A DNA stretch of 64,000 bases from Candidatus Cloacimonadota bacterium (lineage in GTDB: Bacteria; Cloacimonadota; Cloacimonadia; Cloacimonadales; TCS61): assembly GCA_021734835.1 (NCBI GenBank), contig JAIPIH010000004.1:94423-158422 (forward strand), given 5' to 3'. The translations under genes were made by a program, and so were the position numbers. The notes under the pieces were generated by a model, which searched no databases, had not been told where the DNA came from, and was given only the letters and a program-made list of their open reading frames with translations. This document shows, in pieces, positions 36,201-44,914 of this stretch (the stretch's first letter is position 1; every line of letters begins with the position of its first letter).

Positions 36201-36346
36201 GTGATAATTGATATGACAGGATAATCCATATCCGGAAACATTTCCAAACCTAACTTTGTAAATGATATTCCGCCTAATATTAAGATGAGAATTGTAAGCA
36301 TCAATATTGTTATTCTTCGATTTACCGAAAATTCTGGTAATTTCAT
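33260..36346 (-). CDS. RND family multidrug efflux permease (AcrB/HAE1-like)
   Basis: This 1028-residue inner-membrane pump has the typical plan: one N-terminal membrane segment (ITILMLTILILILGGISF), a large periplasmic porter domain, six segments, a second porter domain and a final set. Family motifs include PDMDYPVISIITTYHGAS, MGGDELEKQIIV, LGVGMLVDNSIVVIENIYRH (the proton-relay type Asp of TM4), FFPMIFAEGMTG, and IVVNNGIVLIDHMN with ILRPVLITAITTMMGMLP-like DRLRPVLITAITT near the end. It is encoded 100 nt after its periplasmic adaptor. Substrate (drug, solvent or lipid) is unknown. Confidence 0.95.
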   Translation of the reverse strand: MKLPEFSVNRRITILMLTILILILGGISFTKLGLEMFPDMDYPVISIITTYHGASSQDVEETVTKPIETAIATVKNIKNLKSESMENTSLVMVEFNWGTNLDFAAQDLRDMIDQIADYLPKDVSRPLVMKYSLAQMPILMYGVTGAEDTYQLRKILEDEVSSKLKQLTGVASVMVMGGDELEKQIIVDKDKLEHYNISIDEIVQIVAAGNINMSAGYIQKRKDDFLLRTVAQYKSIDEIKKLPIRITNNGNTIYLEDIAAVQDGFKEKRYHVRTNKEPTAMMMISKESGANTITVAKIVKAKLNELQNEMKINVEFNSIMDMSLPISRVTSGAMSNLIIGGILAVIIMFVFLRNWRPTLAISLAIPISVVATMVSIYLAKFSLNIMTLGGLALGVGMLVDNSIVVIENIYRHIEMGEKKVEAAKVGAVEVSTAITASTLTTIAVFFPMIFAEGMTGILVRGLALTVAFSLAASLFVSLTIVPAIASVIFRKTAARPAHDKSEQMFEGIKRRYIKVLNWALNHKLKTIIIVAVLFILSLIIPISGMIGTEFMPGQDIPIMALHITAPVGTSLEETDQIVRQCEDAFMKVEGIQHVMSLVGPMSDAQAQADPTNPQEVNEAQVFARLEMQKDRNISYDEIQNRVRMQLPKIDGAEVNFLSREQMMGQGQSNPIEIKLFGKDMVVLREFAARIEDRIKSVKYVSDVINSVKVGKPEAHIIIDKDKAFKYGLTTYQVASAIKTAALGTQAGIFRQGGEEINIFVRLEESTRNSFDDIMHISIVSPAGFSIPLNQIAHIEFAEGPRVISHEKQTRKVTISANITDTKDLGGVVKNVQTNIKDIVADLPTGYFINISGAYEDMMEAFKTLALALLLAIVLVYIVMASQFESLRQPFIVMFTIPLAVIGVMMILALTGTTLSVVSFVGAIILSGIVVNNGIVLIDHMNQLRTKGMEKTAAIIQAGKDRLRPVLITAITTMMGMLPMALSTSEGSELKAPMALTVIGGLISATFLTLILLPVIYSIIAKKKMGIIE

Positions 36347-36446
36347 TTTAAGCTCCGTTTTTTATCATAACATTTTTCAGAAATAAATTGTGATTAATGA
36401 ACAATTTTTGTTTTATCTGAGACTCCGAGTTTATAATTTTCTCCAT

Positions 36447-37460
36447 TTACAGTTCCTGATCGATAACTTCTACTGCATCACCATCACTTAATCCGATATT
36501 TCCGGAAATTATAACTCTTGTATCTTCCTCAATACCTTGCTTAATTTCTATAAATTGTTCATTCCCGATCCCTGTAATCACTTCTCTTTTATGAGCAATT
36601 CCATCGGTAATGACGAAAACGAGATCATTCTCCAAAACCGCTTTCTGTGGAATAATCATGGTTTTTTTGGATGTTTTTGTTACAACAGTGATGCGAGCGA
36701 ATTGATTATGTCTTATGAGATTTGAGTTAGAGTCAATTTTAATTTCAACTGGATATTTTCCTGACATTACATCAGCTTCAGGCGAAATATAAGATACTTT
36801 CCCGTGAACTACCTTATCAGAATTTTCAATCTTGATTATTGCAGTTTGTCCTTTTTCCAGTAAATTGATATCTCTGTCAGAAACCATGAATTTTGCTTTG
36901 AATTTATTCTGATTGACTATTCTGATCAAGAAAGGATCCATCATAGCATCGAATTTTTCTCCTTCTTTTTTGTAAATATGTGTAACCATCCCCGGGATAG
37001 GCGCTTTCAATTCTATATTATCCAACATATAATTGTAAGAATTTCTCAATGTGTTGAAGCCTGCTTCTACTTCATCAAAGGTTTTCTGATCAATCGCCTC
37101 ATTTTCTAATAATTTCTGCATACGGTTATAATTTTTCTGAACATTCTCAAACTGTATTCTGGTTTGTTCCAGTTGAGTTTTGTCCAGTTTAACCAAAAGC
37201 TGATCTTTAGTCACATGATCACCTATTTCAACCATGATCTTATCGATCTTTGCTGACATAGCCGGGCCGGTATTGGCAATTATTTCAGCTTCGATCTTAC
37301 CTGAAAATTCTAAATACTCGTTTATATCTCCTAAATAAGCTGCACTGGTTATCACATTACGTTTGCCGGCAAATTCCGATTTTTCCTGTACTGCATCTTG
37401 CTGACATGCTGTGATAAAAATGATAAACACTGTGCTTAATAATAATATTTTCTTTAACAT
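36447..37460 (-). CDS. Efflux RND periplasmic adaptor (membrane fusion lipoprotein)
   Basis: This 337-residue adaptor has a lipoprotein signal (lipobox near FITAC at about 17-21), then the HlyD/MFP core. The N-terminal lipoyl half is around VEIGDHVTKDQLLVKLDKTQ, followed by a short coiled coil (QFENVQKNYNRMQKLLENEA) and the returning lipoyl half IELKAPIPGMVTHIYKKEGE. Beta-barrel and membrane-proximal domains follow. It should bridge the pump and the TolC-like channel. The ATG shares one base with the upstream channel gene stop (TAATG), so both are probably translated in step. Confidence 0.93.
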   Translation of the reverse strand: MLKKILLLSTVFIIFITACQQDAVQEKSEFAGKRNVITSAAYLGDINEYLEFSGKIEAEIIANTGPAMSAKIDKIMVEIGDHVTKDQLLVKLDKTQLEQTRIQFENVQKNYNRMQKLLENEAIDQKTFDEVEAGFNTLRNSYNYMLDNIELKAPIPGMVTHIYKKEGEKFDAMMDPFLIRIVNQNKFKAKFMVSDRDINLLEKGQTAIIKIENSDKVVHGKVSYISPEADVMSGKYPVEIKIDSNSNLIRHNQFARITVVTKTSKKTMIIPQKAVLENDLVFVITDGIAHKREVITGIGNEQFIEIKQGIEEDTRVIISGNIGLSDGDAVEVIDQEL

Positions 37461-38842
37461 TATTCCTCCATGGAACTCATATATTTTTTAATTTCATATT
37501 TTGTAAGAATATAATCATAATATGATGAAATGAGATTCAACTCACTACTAAACTTCATAGTTTCAGCATCAAGAAGCTCACTGTTGGTTACCATACCTTG
37601 TTCATATAAGTTATTGATTACCTTTTGATTTTCCTTTGCTAACTCCAAAGCGGTTTTGTTATCCATGATCAGTTTGGCTTTCGTGATCATCCTGGTAAAA
37701 ACGTTTGCCGCAGCAATTAAGTAATTTTCTCTAGTATATTCTGATTGTTTTCTGGTTTTCATCAAATCATATTTTGCTTGTTTCACTTTGGAATATCGTG
37801 ATCCGCTGCTGAAAAGTGGAACAGAAACTGCCGCAACTAAATTCCAATTATCCTCTCCTGAAAAATTTAATTTATCATCACTTTCCAGCTGATAATCAAA
37901 CTGTAAATTCACGGAAGGCAGAAAGCTACCTTGTTCTAACCCGAGCTTTTTCTTCATCATTTTATTTACAAGATCAATGCTATTTAAGGCAGGACTTGTA
38001 GTTTTAACTTTTTGTAGAAACATCTGCTTCTCTTGAGTGATCTGCTCTTCTGTCATCCCAGCATAAACTTCAATTTCATCATTATAACTTTCTATTTCTA
38101 TCTTGGCAGGAGACAATTCATCTTCTACTGAGCCTAAAAGATTTTTCCAGTAAGATTTGATCTCATTCAGATTGTTTTCAACTTCGAAATTTGAAGTTTT
38201 ATCGTTGTTTAGTTTTAACTGCCATTGCAAAACATCTGATTTTGTAACAGTTCCCGTTTCGAATTTCGCTTTTGCTTTTTTTAGATGTGAGCTGCTGGAA
38301 GCAAGACTTTTCCCTGTAAGTTTCTGGATTTCTTCCAATTTAAGATAATTTAGATAAGTGGAAGCTATTGTATAAGCAATATCGAGTTCCTTATTCTCTA
38401 AAGCAAGTTGTGCCTGATTTTTGGAAAGTGCTGCTAACTGATAGCCCAGTATTACCTTACCCCCGTTGAATATTGGTTGTTGTATGGTAAGTTTGTTTGT
38501 ATAGGAAGTCTGATAAATACCGCTGCCCATCGCTGAAGCAGAAAATGGAATAAAATCTCCCGTTGGTATACCCGTTGGGCCTAACACTTGTAGTTGATAC
38601 ATTTCTGTTGCCTGATCGTAGGTTTCATTATCAATTCTTACAATCGTTGAATTAAAAGTAACGCGAGGCAAAAAGTTAGCAAATGCATTATATTTACTCC
38701 AAGAAGCTGACTTCAAATTATATTCTTCCGCTTGCATCTCTTTGTTCTTTTGAAGTGCCATTTCTATACTATCTTCCAAATTGATCGGTTTTGCATACAA
38801 GGTTGATATTAAAAATGGTATTAACAAAATTAATTTTCTCAT
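37460..38842 (-). CDS. TolC family outer-membrane efflux channel
   Basis: This protein of about 460 residues has a signal peptide (MRKLILLIPFLISTLYA) and two repeats of the outer-membrane efflux protein domain, rich in heptad-like helices (LEDSIEMALQKNKEMQAEEY; then SLASSSSHLKKAKAKFETGT and VTKSDVLQWQLKLNNDK in repeat 1, NNLYEQGMVTNSELLDAE in repeat 2). A longer frame begins at 38881, but ATG at 38840-38842 has AGGAG seven nt upstream and starts the signal peptide, and the longer form would overlap the TetR gene. It is followed immediately by the adaptor and pump. Confidence 0.92.
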   Translation of the reverse strand: MRKLILLIPFLISTLYAKPINLEDSIEMALQKNKEMQAEEYNLKSASWSKYNAFANFLPRVTFNSTIVRIDNETYDQATEMYQLQVLGPTGIPTGDFIPFSASAMGSGIYQTSYTNKLTIQQPIFNGGKVILGYQLAALSKNQAQLALENKELDIAYTIASTYLNYLKLEEIQKLTGKSLASSSSHLKKAKAKFETGTVTKSDVLQWQLKLNNDKTSNFEVENNLNEIKSYWKNLLGSVEDELSPAKIEIESYNDEIEVYAGMTEEQITQEKQMFLQKVKTTSPALNSIDLVNKMMKKKLGLEQGSFLPSVNLQFDYQLESDDKLNFSGEDNWNLVAAVSVPLFSSGSRYSKVKQAKYDLMKTRKQSEYTRENYLIAAANVFTRMITKAKLIMDNKTALELAKENQKVINNLYEQGMVTNSELLDAETMKFSSELNLISSYYDYILTKYEIKKYMSSMEE

Positions 38843-38861
38843 TCTTACTCCTAAATATTTG

Positions 38862-39461
38862 TCATTCTTTTGATATTCCATTCCAGATCGTATCGAAGAG
38901 CTTTTGCCCCATATATTCCAAATCTATTCTCTCATTCAGGATGTTGTAGATTATTGTGCCTTCTGCCAAGGCGCTAACCATAAAGCCCAAAGTTGAGCAG
39001 TCCACATCTTTTCTGATAGTTCCTTCTTTCTGAGCTTTTTCCAATATTGATATCAGGTGGAGCAAACCTTGACGCTGCGTTTCTGCGTGCCTTTGTTTGA
39101 TTTCAGGAAATTTTACAAATGCATCCATCATCAGCATATAAAAACTGTCAATTTCTACATCATCAGAATTTGCAAATTCCGCAACAAATTTATTGATCTC
39201 TGACAGTGAATTAAAATAAGTTTTCAAGATGTTCTGCACATTAGTAAATTTTGAATAAATTTCTGTTTCTATATTTTCAAATTCAGTGAATAAAAGATCA
39301 ATTGCTTGAATAAAGAGATCTTGTTTGTTCTTAAAATAATGATAGATGCCACCTTTGGAAAGTTGTGATTCTTCTACTACATCATTCACAGAAGTAGCAT
39401 CATAACCTTTCTTTAAAAACACTTTTATTGCCGATTTGATAATCCTTTCCTTGGGCTCCAT
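38862..39461 (-). CDS. TetR/AcrR family transcriptional regulator of the efflux operon
   Basis: This 199-residue protein has an N-terminal TetR helix-turn-helix: KERIIKSAIKVFLKKGYDAT, SVNDVVEESQLSKGGIYHYF and KNKQDLFIQAIDLLF. The C-terminal part is a ligand-binding helical domain with no obvious ligand clue. It is the first gene of the operon whose next genes are TolC-like channel, adaptor and RND pump, the usual arrangement for a local repressor. A perfect inverted repeat ACCGACCGTTCGGT lies 31 nt upstream of the ATG, so it probably represses itself and the efflux genes. Confidence 0.92.
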   Translation of the reverse strand: MEPKERIIKSAIKVFLKKGYDATSVNDVVEESQLSKGGIYHYFKNKQDLFIQAIDLLFTEFENIETEIYSKFTNVQNILKTYFNSLSEINKFVAEFANSDDVEIDSFYMLMMDAFVKFPEIKQRHAETQRQGLLHLISILEKAQKEGTIRKDVDCSTLGFMVSALAEGTIIYNILNERIDLEYMGQKLFDTIWNGISKE

Positions 39462-39491
39462 CTCTCCTCCAGTTACCTAACTCTACCAGAT

Positions 39492-39505
39492 ACCGACCGT
39501 TCGGT
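39492..39505. promoter_or_regulatory. Candidate TetR operator of the efflux operon
   Basis: ACCGA (39492-39496) and TCGGT (39501-39505) form a perfect 5-4-5 palindrome, ACCGACCGTTCGGT, in an AT-rich region. The same type of ACCGACCGGTCGGT motif is typical for TetR repressors. TTGACA at 39532-39537 (minus strand) puts the palindrome between the expected -10 and the start codon of the TetR gene. Confidence 0.75.
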
Positions 39506-39682
39506 TTTGAAGAAATTTTTGGTGGAATTTTTGTCAATTTTTTTTAATTTACTCGATAAATTCGAGTTCTTTTTTTTATTAAGTAAAGTTTTGCTTGTTA
39601 AGTAATATACCAGAATTTGATGTCTAATATTTGATCATTTTCGCGAAATTTTATTTAAAATATAAGAGGAAATGTTAAAGAG

Positions 39683-40750
39683 TTAACTAAGAATTTCCGC
39701 TAATTTATTTTTGTCTAATTTCTCTACAATTTTCTCAAGCAATTTTATTAACTCAGCAAAGTCATCTATAGAAACTATGCAATTATGAGAATGTGCATAA
39801 CGAACCGGGATACCAAGGACAATTGTCGGAATTCCTCTGTTAGCAAGCTGGAATTGCCTGCCATCAGTACCACCGCCTTTGCGCACAGTTAATTGAATAT
39901 TAATTTCATTATTTTCAGCTATTTCGATCACAAAATTCTTCAAGCCCGGATTTACGATCATTGTCGGATCATATATACGTACATGAACACCTTTACCAAC
40001 TTTGGTTTGTGCATTGTACGGAATTCCCGGTATATCATCAGCTGGTGCTCCTTCCAATACAAAACAAACATCCGCATCGATATAGTTTGCTAAAGTTTTA
40101 GCGCCGCGCGTTCCTACCTCTTCCTGAACACTACCAATGCAGTAAACTGTATTTGGATGCTCTTTAGTGCTCAGAATCTTCCCTATTTCAATTACAGCAG
40201 CAACTCCTGCTCGATCATCAAATGCTTTTGAAAACATCAGGTTATTCTTTACTGAATAATGAAAATTTGTGATTGGAACGATGTGATCACCAAGTTGTAC
40301 CTTAAAATTTTGCCTTGCATCCTTTTGAGAAGTTGCCCCTATATCTACAAACATATTATTAATTTCCGGTTTAACACCTTTGTTTTCTGCAAAATGAACA
40401 GGTACAGACCCGATAATTCCGGGAAATTCCTGCTGTTTTGAATTAACTACTAAAACAGGTGAAGATAGTAGAGTATTGGGATCCCAGCCGCCAATAGGCT
40501 GAATCTTCAGAAATCCTGATTCAAGGATGTCAGCAACAATAAAGCCGATCTCATCCATATGAGCTTCGAACATGATCTTTGGTTTGTCACTACTACCTTC
40601 ATACTCAAATATTACTGAACCCATATTATCTTTATTGATGCTCTTATAATCTGTAAGTTCAGTTTCCATAAATTTAGCAATTTTACTCTCATTACCGGAA
40701 ATCCCGGACATTAGAGTAAGTTTTTTTAGTAGATCGATTCTATTCTTCAT
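39683..40750 (-). CDS. M42 family metallopeptidase (glutamyl aminopeptidase type)
   Basis: This 355-residue cytoplasmic aminopeptidase is of the M42 family. Two-metal site residues appear in FEAHMDEIGFIV (His), SKAFDDRAGVAAVIEIGK (bridging Asp), SVQEEVGTRGAKT (catalytic and ligand Glu), FVLEGAPADD and YAHSHNCIVSIDD (His). The N-terminal LTLMSGISGNESKIAKFM matches the family. In this family the Asp of the fourth metal site is commonly in a DVT-type motif; here it reads VLEGAPADD, so the exact ligand is uncertain. TTGACA at 40793-40798 (minus strand) is a likely -35. Such enzymes form large dodecamers that trim peptides. Confidence 0.92.
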   Translation of the reverse strand: MKNRIDLLKKLTLMSGISGNESKIAKFMETELTDYKSINKDNMGSVIFEYEGSSDKPKIMFEAHMDEIGFIVADILESGFLKIQPIGGWDPNTLLSSPVLVVNSKQQEFPGIIGSVPVHFAENKGVKPEINNMFVDIGATSQKDARQNFKVQLGDHIVPITNFHYSVKNNLMFSKAFDDRAGVAAVIEIGKILSTKEHPNTVYCIGSVQEEVGTRGAKTLANYIDADVCFVLEGAPADDIPGIPYNAQTKVGKGVHVRIYDPTMIVNPGLKNFVIEIAENNEINIQLTVRKGGGTDGRQFQLANRGIPTIVLGIPVRYAHSHNCIVSIDDFAELIKLLEKIVEKLDKNKLAEILS

Positions 40751-40918
40751 GGTTACTCCTAATAAAATTTAGATTTCTTTTTTGTATTTGCCTGTCAAAT
40801 AATTTTGCTAATATAATATTTTTAAACAAAAAAATAAGAGTTAGAAAGCAATCAAACTTGAATTGACCGCTCTCAAAATTTAAGTAACTAAGATTAAGTT
40901 AGCCTTATTGCCTTAAAT

Positions 40919-41524
40919 CTATAAGGCAGATAATTTAAGTTTACCGGCTTTTTCCAATTCGATAAGGTATCTCTCGAGTTTGTGTTTAAACCGTTCTTCA
41001 ATGGATAAAATTATTGTAACATCTACGGTATAATCTATGTTGATAACTTCTGCATTAAGTTGTTCAATTAGATATTTTAGGTGGTCAGCAAGATCATAAC
41101 CGCATGAAATTTTGTAATAAGCAAGCTTAACTAATTTTTTTAAGGGAGATAATTCTATTGTAGAATTAACAGCTTGTCCATAGGCATTTATAAGTCCTCT
41201 AACACCTAATTTTACTCCACCAAAATAGCGAGTAACAACAGCAACAATATTTGTCATGTGTGATTTAATTAGAGCATTCAACATAGGTTGTCCTGCAGTT
41301 CCGGAGGGTTCCCCTGCATCGGAGGCATGCAAGGTTCCACCCTGGTCACCAACTCTATAAGCCCAGCAATTATGATTAGCAGTTTTATATTCAGCAGAAA
41401 TTTGTGAGATATATTTTTTTGCTTCTACTATAGTTTCCGCATAATGCAAATGTGCTATGAATGTAGAACGTTTTATTTTAATTTGGTTCATCCTGTCTTT
41501 TGCCACGGAATAGTAATACATCAT
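40919..41524 (-). CDS. yigZ: YigZ/IMPACT family protein
   Basis: This 201-residue protein has the IMPACT N-terminal signature: KRSTFIAHLHYAETIVEAKK, NHNCWAYRVGDQGG, ASDAGEPSGTAGQPMLNAL, and VAVVTRYFGGVKLGVRGLIN with AYGQAV. A short ferredoxin-like C-terminal domain follows. The family is linked to translation regulation in eukaryotes; in bacteria its role is unclear. The ATG overlaps the SNF2 helicase stop (ATGA). Its 3' end overlaps an inverted repeat, GCCTTAT (40902-40908) with ATAAGGC (40921-40927), that might be a weak terminator. Confidence 0.93.
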   Translation of the reverse strand: MMYYYSVAKDRMNQIKIKRSTFIAHLHYAETIVEAKKYISQISAEYKTANHNCWAYRVGDQGGTLHASDAGEPSGTAGQPMLNALIKSHMTNIVAVVTRYFGGVKLGVRGLINAYGQAVNSTIELSPLKKLVKLAYYKISCGYDLADHLKYLIEQLNAEVINIDYTVDVTIILSIEERFKHKLERYLIELEKAGKLKLSAL

Positions 41525-44500
41525 GTAGTTTGATACTCTAGAAGACCGCGTAACTGTGCAACATCCATTTTTCTAATTACGCTTTGCCCTTCTTCAATAA
41601 TGTTTTCAAACATCATTTTCTTGTTTTCTTGCAAATCAAGGATCTTTTCCTCAATTGTTCCCTTAGTTATTATCTTATAAACCATGACTTTATTGGTTTG
41701 ACCAATTCTGTGAGCTCTGTCTATAGCTTGATTTTCTCCCATTGGATTCCACCAAGGGTCGACAATTATCACAGTATCGGCAGAAGTTAAATTCAAACCA
41801 TAACCACCAGTTTTCAAACTTATTAAAAATGTTCTGATGTTATTATTATTATTGAAATTATCAATTACTTTTTGTCTGTTCTTAGTTGAACCGTCCATAT
41901 ATTCAAATGTGATTTTCTCTCTTTTCAACATATCTTTTAATACTTGCAGCATCTGGACAAATTGACTGAAGATCAAAAGTTTTTTCCCATTTTCTACCGC
42001 ATCGACAATTATCTCTCTAAGTAGCTCAACTTTACCCGAAATTTCAAAATTCTTTTTTATGTTTTCATCTACAAGATGTGGATGATTGCATATTTGACGT
42101 AGTTTAGTTAATGCTGCGAGGATATGAATAAAATGTTTTCCTATCTCTTTATCGTTCATATATCTCTTTTTTACATCATCCAGGATCTGCAGATACATTT
42201 TCTCTTGTATCGGTGTAAGTTTGCACAAAACCTGCTGAACTTGCTTATCAGGTAATTCGATGAGGACATCAGCTTTTTTCCGTCTTAAGATAAATGGCGA
42301 GACTAGCATTTTAAGTTTTTCATTATTTTTTTTCTGTATGGAAGCATCAGTTTTAAAAGTGTTTGTAAATCCCTTTAATTTTGGTAGATAACCAGGCATG
42401 AGGAAATCAAAGATAGACCACAACTCCATTGGATTGTTTTCTATAGGAGTTCCTGATAATGCCAACCGATGTATTGCTTTTAACTTTTTAACGGCTTTAG
42501 TTCTGAGCGCTGACGGATTTTTTATATGCTGCGCTTCATCCAGAATTATGTAATCAAAGTTAATTTCAGAAAGATCTATAATATCGTTTTGAATAATTGA
42601 ATAAGATGCAAATAAAAGATTAACATTGAGGTTTTCCAGAATTTTCATCCGCTCTTTTTGATTTCCTTCATAGATCATATAAGACAGGCTTTTATTGAAC
42701 TTATTAATCTCTGCTGCCCAATTGAAGAGCAGAGTTTTAGGACAAATGATAAGTGATTTGCCCGTCACCGGAAGGTCGGACAGTACTGATATAGATTGTA
42801 TAGTTTTCCCTAATCCCATATCATCAGCTAAAATACCGGAAAGTCCAAAATTTTCTAACATCTTCAGCCAGTGATAACCTGCTTTTTGATAGCTTCTCAT
42901 TATTGGTTTTAATACAGATGAAATTTGTGTTGTTTCCTGAAGTTTCCGTCTTATGATGGAAGAAAACATATTTTCTAAAAAAGAATCTCCCTCAATCCTG
43001 ATACCCTGATTTATCGTGTTCATTTGATAAACATAAGGTAAATTATAGATGGAAAGTTTGAATGCTTTGCTGGGAGTCTTCTTACTTTTGTTAATGAGTT
43101 TTTCAACTTCCAGAAATGCACTTTTATTATCGAAATAGAGTAATCTTCCATCTTCCAGTTTCAAGAATTTTTCCTTAGTTTCAAAAAATCGCTTTAACTC
43201 CTGATGAGTAAATTTTAAATCCTTATAATTGTATTCAATATTATATTCAAACCATTCTATTCTCTTGGTCTGTTTGGTTCTAATAACTGGTTTTAAATCA
43301 ACTTTATAAATAAACTCTTTTTTTAACTCTTCTGAAAGCTCAATCATCCAAGCAGGATCTGCATTTTCAAAGATGGTTTTTTTTAAAGCATCTATATTTT
43401 CTTGTCCCTCAAAAACAAGCTGTGAACTCTCTTCCAGACGATGTGTTTTTGACTCCGGAAGTTTATCCACAAAACTAAAGATCTCATACTTGATCTGCGG
43501 TGGAATATAAAACCAGGTTATTTTATCATCTTGATCGTATCTGACTAATTCTACAGGCAGCCTTATAACAGACATTGGTATTTCAATACCTTCTCCGTAA
43601 TCCAAAATACCTTTTACGATTATTTTACTATCTTCTTTGAATAATTTGTAAGTAATGATCGGTGTATTGTGATGAACCTCCGGGATTACAATATCCTCAT
43701 CAAAATCCAGATAGCATTTCATCAATCCAAGCTGTCTTGTTACAACAGAGTATAAATAAACAAGATCCGTTTCTTTCAAGACATAACCGGAAGTAAAAAT
43801 CTGCACGGATACATCTATTTTGAAAGGCAGATTGATTGGATGGACAACGTTTTGGACAAAAATATAGGTGGTTTTACCGGAAAATACAGCCGATATTTGC
43901 TCTGAATTTGGTAATTTGAGGATATATTTATCAGATTCATATCTGCTAACATGGAAATTGATCCGAAATTCTTCATCCGAAAATTTGATCCTGTCACCTG
44001 TTTCTTTGATAAATATCTTATGCTGCAGATTTTTTAGAATATTGATCACGTTAATAAATTTGCTTTTATAGATAGTAAAGAAAGTTCCCTTTCGACTATA
44101 AGAGCATTTATTTTTATATAATAATTTCAATAATTCTAATTCTTCCGATGATAATGCTTTCATTTGTTTTTTCGCTTGATCGAGGAGTAAAAGATCTTCT
44201 TCTTTGAAATCTCCTTCAGCACAAATACAAGCTATCACTCTGATCTGGAGAGGTTTGTAACTTTTCATGATAAAACGGATTTTATCTGTTTTTGTGCTGT
44301 AAATATCACTGATCTCAATTTTTGCATTTAAAACAGTCTTCTGCCAAAATTCATTAAAATCTAACAAGCTTGTATGATAGGTTTGCACGGAACTTTCACC
44401 AAGCATATCTGTTGAAAAAAAATTATAGGCATATTTTATCAAAGAGAGGTAGTGCCTGCATTCTTTATCTTTGCATTCTGAGCAAGTATGTTTGATTATT

Positions 44501-44709
44501 TTTTCGTTTTCTTTATCATAGATTATCTCCAGTTTTGGAGAAAAAATGTATTTTTTTGGCGGATTGGCTTCAAATCTGAAAACAATGTTCTTATCCTCAT
44601 CTAAATAATGTTTGTATTCAATATCGTCTTTCATTAATCTGATCAGAGAACTTTTGAAGAACCATGAGTTTGAGTGTTCATGGTGCTCTTTACCAAATAA
44701 TCTTGCCAT
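41521..44709 (-). CDS. SNF2 family DNA/RNA translocase with SWIM-like zinc finger
   Basis: This 1062-residue protein has an N-terminal SWIM-like zinc-binding segment (HTCSECKDKECRHYL), a long middle region typical of bacterial SNF2-associated proteins, and a C-terminal SNF2 motor. Motor motifs are GILADDMGLGKTIQSISVL (Walker A), LIICPKTLLFNWAAEINKF, the DEAQ box DYIILDEAQHIKNP, LALSGTPIENNPMELWSIF, LLIFSQFVQML, LISLKTGGYGLNLTSADTVI and DPWWNPMGENQAIDRAHRIG. Its role in bacteria is unknown; RapA-like functions are possible. It is coupled to yigZ at its 3' end. A promoter with TTGACT and TAAATA is visible upstream. Confidence 0.93.
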   Translation of the reverse strand: MARLFGKEHHEHSNSWFFKSSLIRLMKDDIEYKHYLDEDKNIVFRFEANPPKKYIFSPKLEIIYDKENEKIIKHTCSECKDKECRHYLSLIKYAYNFFSTDMLGESSVQTYHTSLLDFNEFWQKTVLNAKIEISDIYSTKTDKIRFIMKSYKPLQIRVIACICAEGDFKEEDLLLLDQAKKQMKALSSEELELLKLLYKNKCSYSRKGTFFTIYKSKFINVINILKNLQHKIFIKETGDRIKFSDEEFRINFHVSRYESDKYILKLPNSEQISAVFSGKTTYIFVQNVVHPINLPFKIDVSVQIFTSGYVLKETDLVYLYSVVTRQLGLMKCYLDFDEDIVIPEVHHNTPIITYKLFKEDSKIIVKGILDYGEGIEIPMSVIRLPVELVRYDQDDKITWFYIPPQIKYEIFSFVDKLPESKTHRLEESSQLVFEGQENIDALKKTIFENADPAWMIELSEELKKEFIYKVDLKPVIRTKQTKRIEWFEYNIEYNYKDLKFTHQELKRFFETKEKFLKLEDGRLLYFDNKSAFLEVEKLINKSKKTPSKAFKLSIYNLPYVYQMNTINQGIRIEGDSFLENMFSSIIRRKLQETTQISSVLKPIMRSYQKAGYHWLKMLENFGLSGILADDMGLGKTIQSISVLSDLPVTGKSLIICPKTLLFNWAAEINKFNKSLSYMIYEGNQKERMKILENLNVNLLFASYSIIQNDIIDLSEINFDYIILDEAQHIKNPSALRTKAVKKLKAIHRLALSGTPIENNPMELWSIFDFLMPGYLPKLKGFTNTFKTDASIQKKNNEKLKMLVSPFILRRKKADVLIELPDKQVQQVLCKLTPIQEKMYLQILDDVKKRYMNDKEIGKHFIHILAALTKLRQICNHPHLVDENIKKNFEISGKVELLREIIVDAVENGKKLLIFSQFVQMLQVLKDMLKREKITFEYMDGSTKNRQKVIDNFNNNNNIRTFLISLKTGGYGLNLTSADTVIIVDPWWNPMGENQAIDRAHRIGQTNKVMVYKIITKGTIEEKILDLQENKKMMFENIIEEGQSVIRKMDVAQLRGLLEYQTT

Positions 44710-44746
44710 TTGAACTCCACTTAATGTTATTGTTTAATCAATTTGC

Positions 44747-44775
44747 TATTTAAATGTGATACTTCTGTAAGTCAA
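44747..44775 (-). promoter_or_regulatory. Candidate promoter of the SNF2-yigZ operon
   Basis: On the minus strand TTGACT (44775-44770), a 17-nt spacer and TAAATA (44752-44747) form a reasonable promoter, with the ATG about 38 nt past the -10 hexamer. GTGGAG precedes the start codon. Confidence 0.55.
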
Positions 44776-44798
44776 GCGATAAAAATCATCTTAGATAC

Positions 44799-44820
44799 GT
44801 TTTGATTCCATAATCAAAAC
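44799..44820. promoter_or_regulatory. 22-bp perfect palindrome between SNF2 gene and hutI
   Basis: GTTTTGATT (44799-44807) and AATCAAAAC (44812-44820) form a perfect 9-4-9 inverted repeat in the divergent intergenic region. There is no T-run on either side, so it is more like an operator than a terminator. It lies 24 nt upstream of the -35 of the SNF2 promoter and 95 nt before hutI. Confidence 0.6.
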
Positions 44821-44914
44821 CAATTATAAAATCTGGAAATATTTTTGTTTGATAACATTTAACTTGCAAATTTTATATTGTTAATAAAATCATCATAAAA
44901 GAATAGAGGAAAAT

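Noticed and set aside
39551..39567. Hairpin ACTCGA/TCGAGT followed by T-rich DNA
   Set aside because: The T-run lies on the plus side, where no upstream plus-strand gene ends; on the minus strand the stem is followed by A-rich DNA.
40902..40927. Inverted repeat GCCTTAT/ATAAGGC at the end of yigZ
   Set aside because: It overlaps the coding end and is not followed by a T-run in the minus direction, so I do not call it a terminator.
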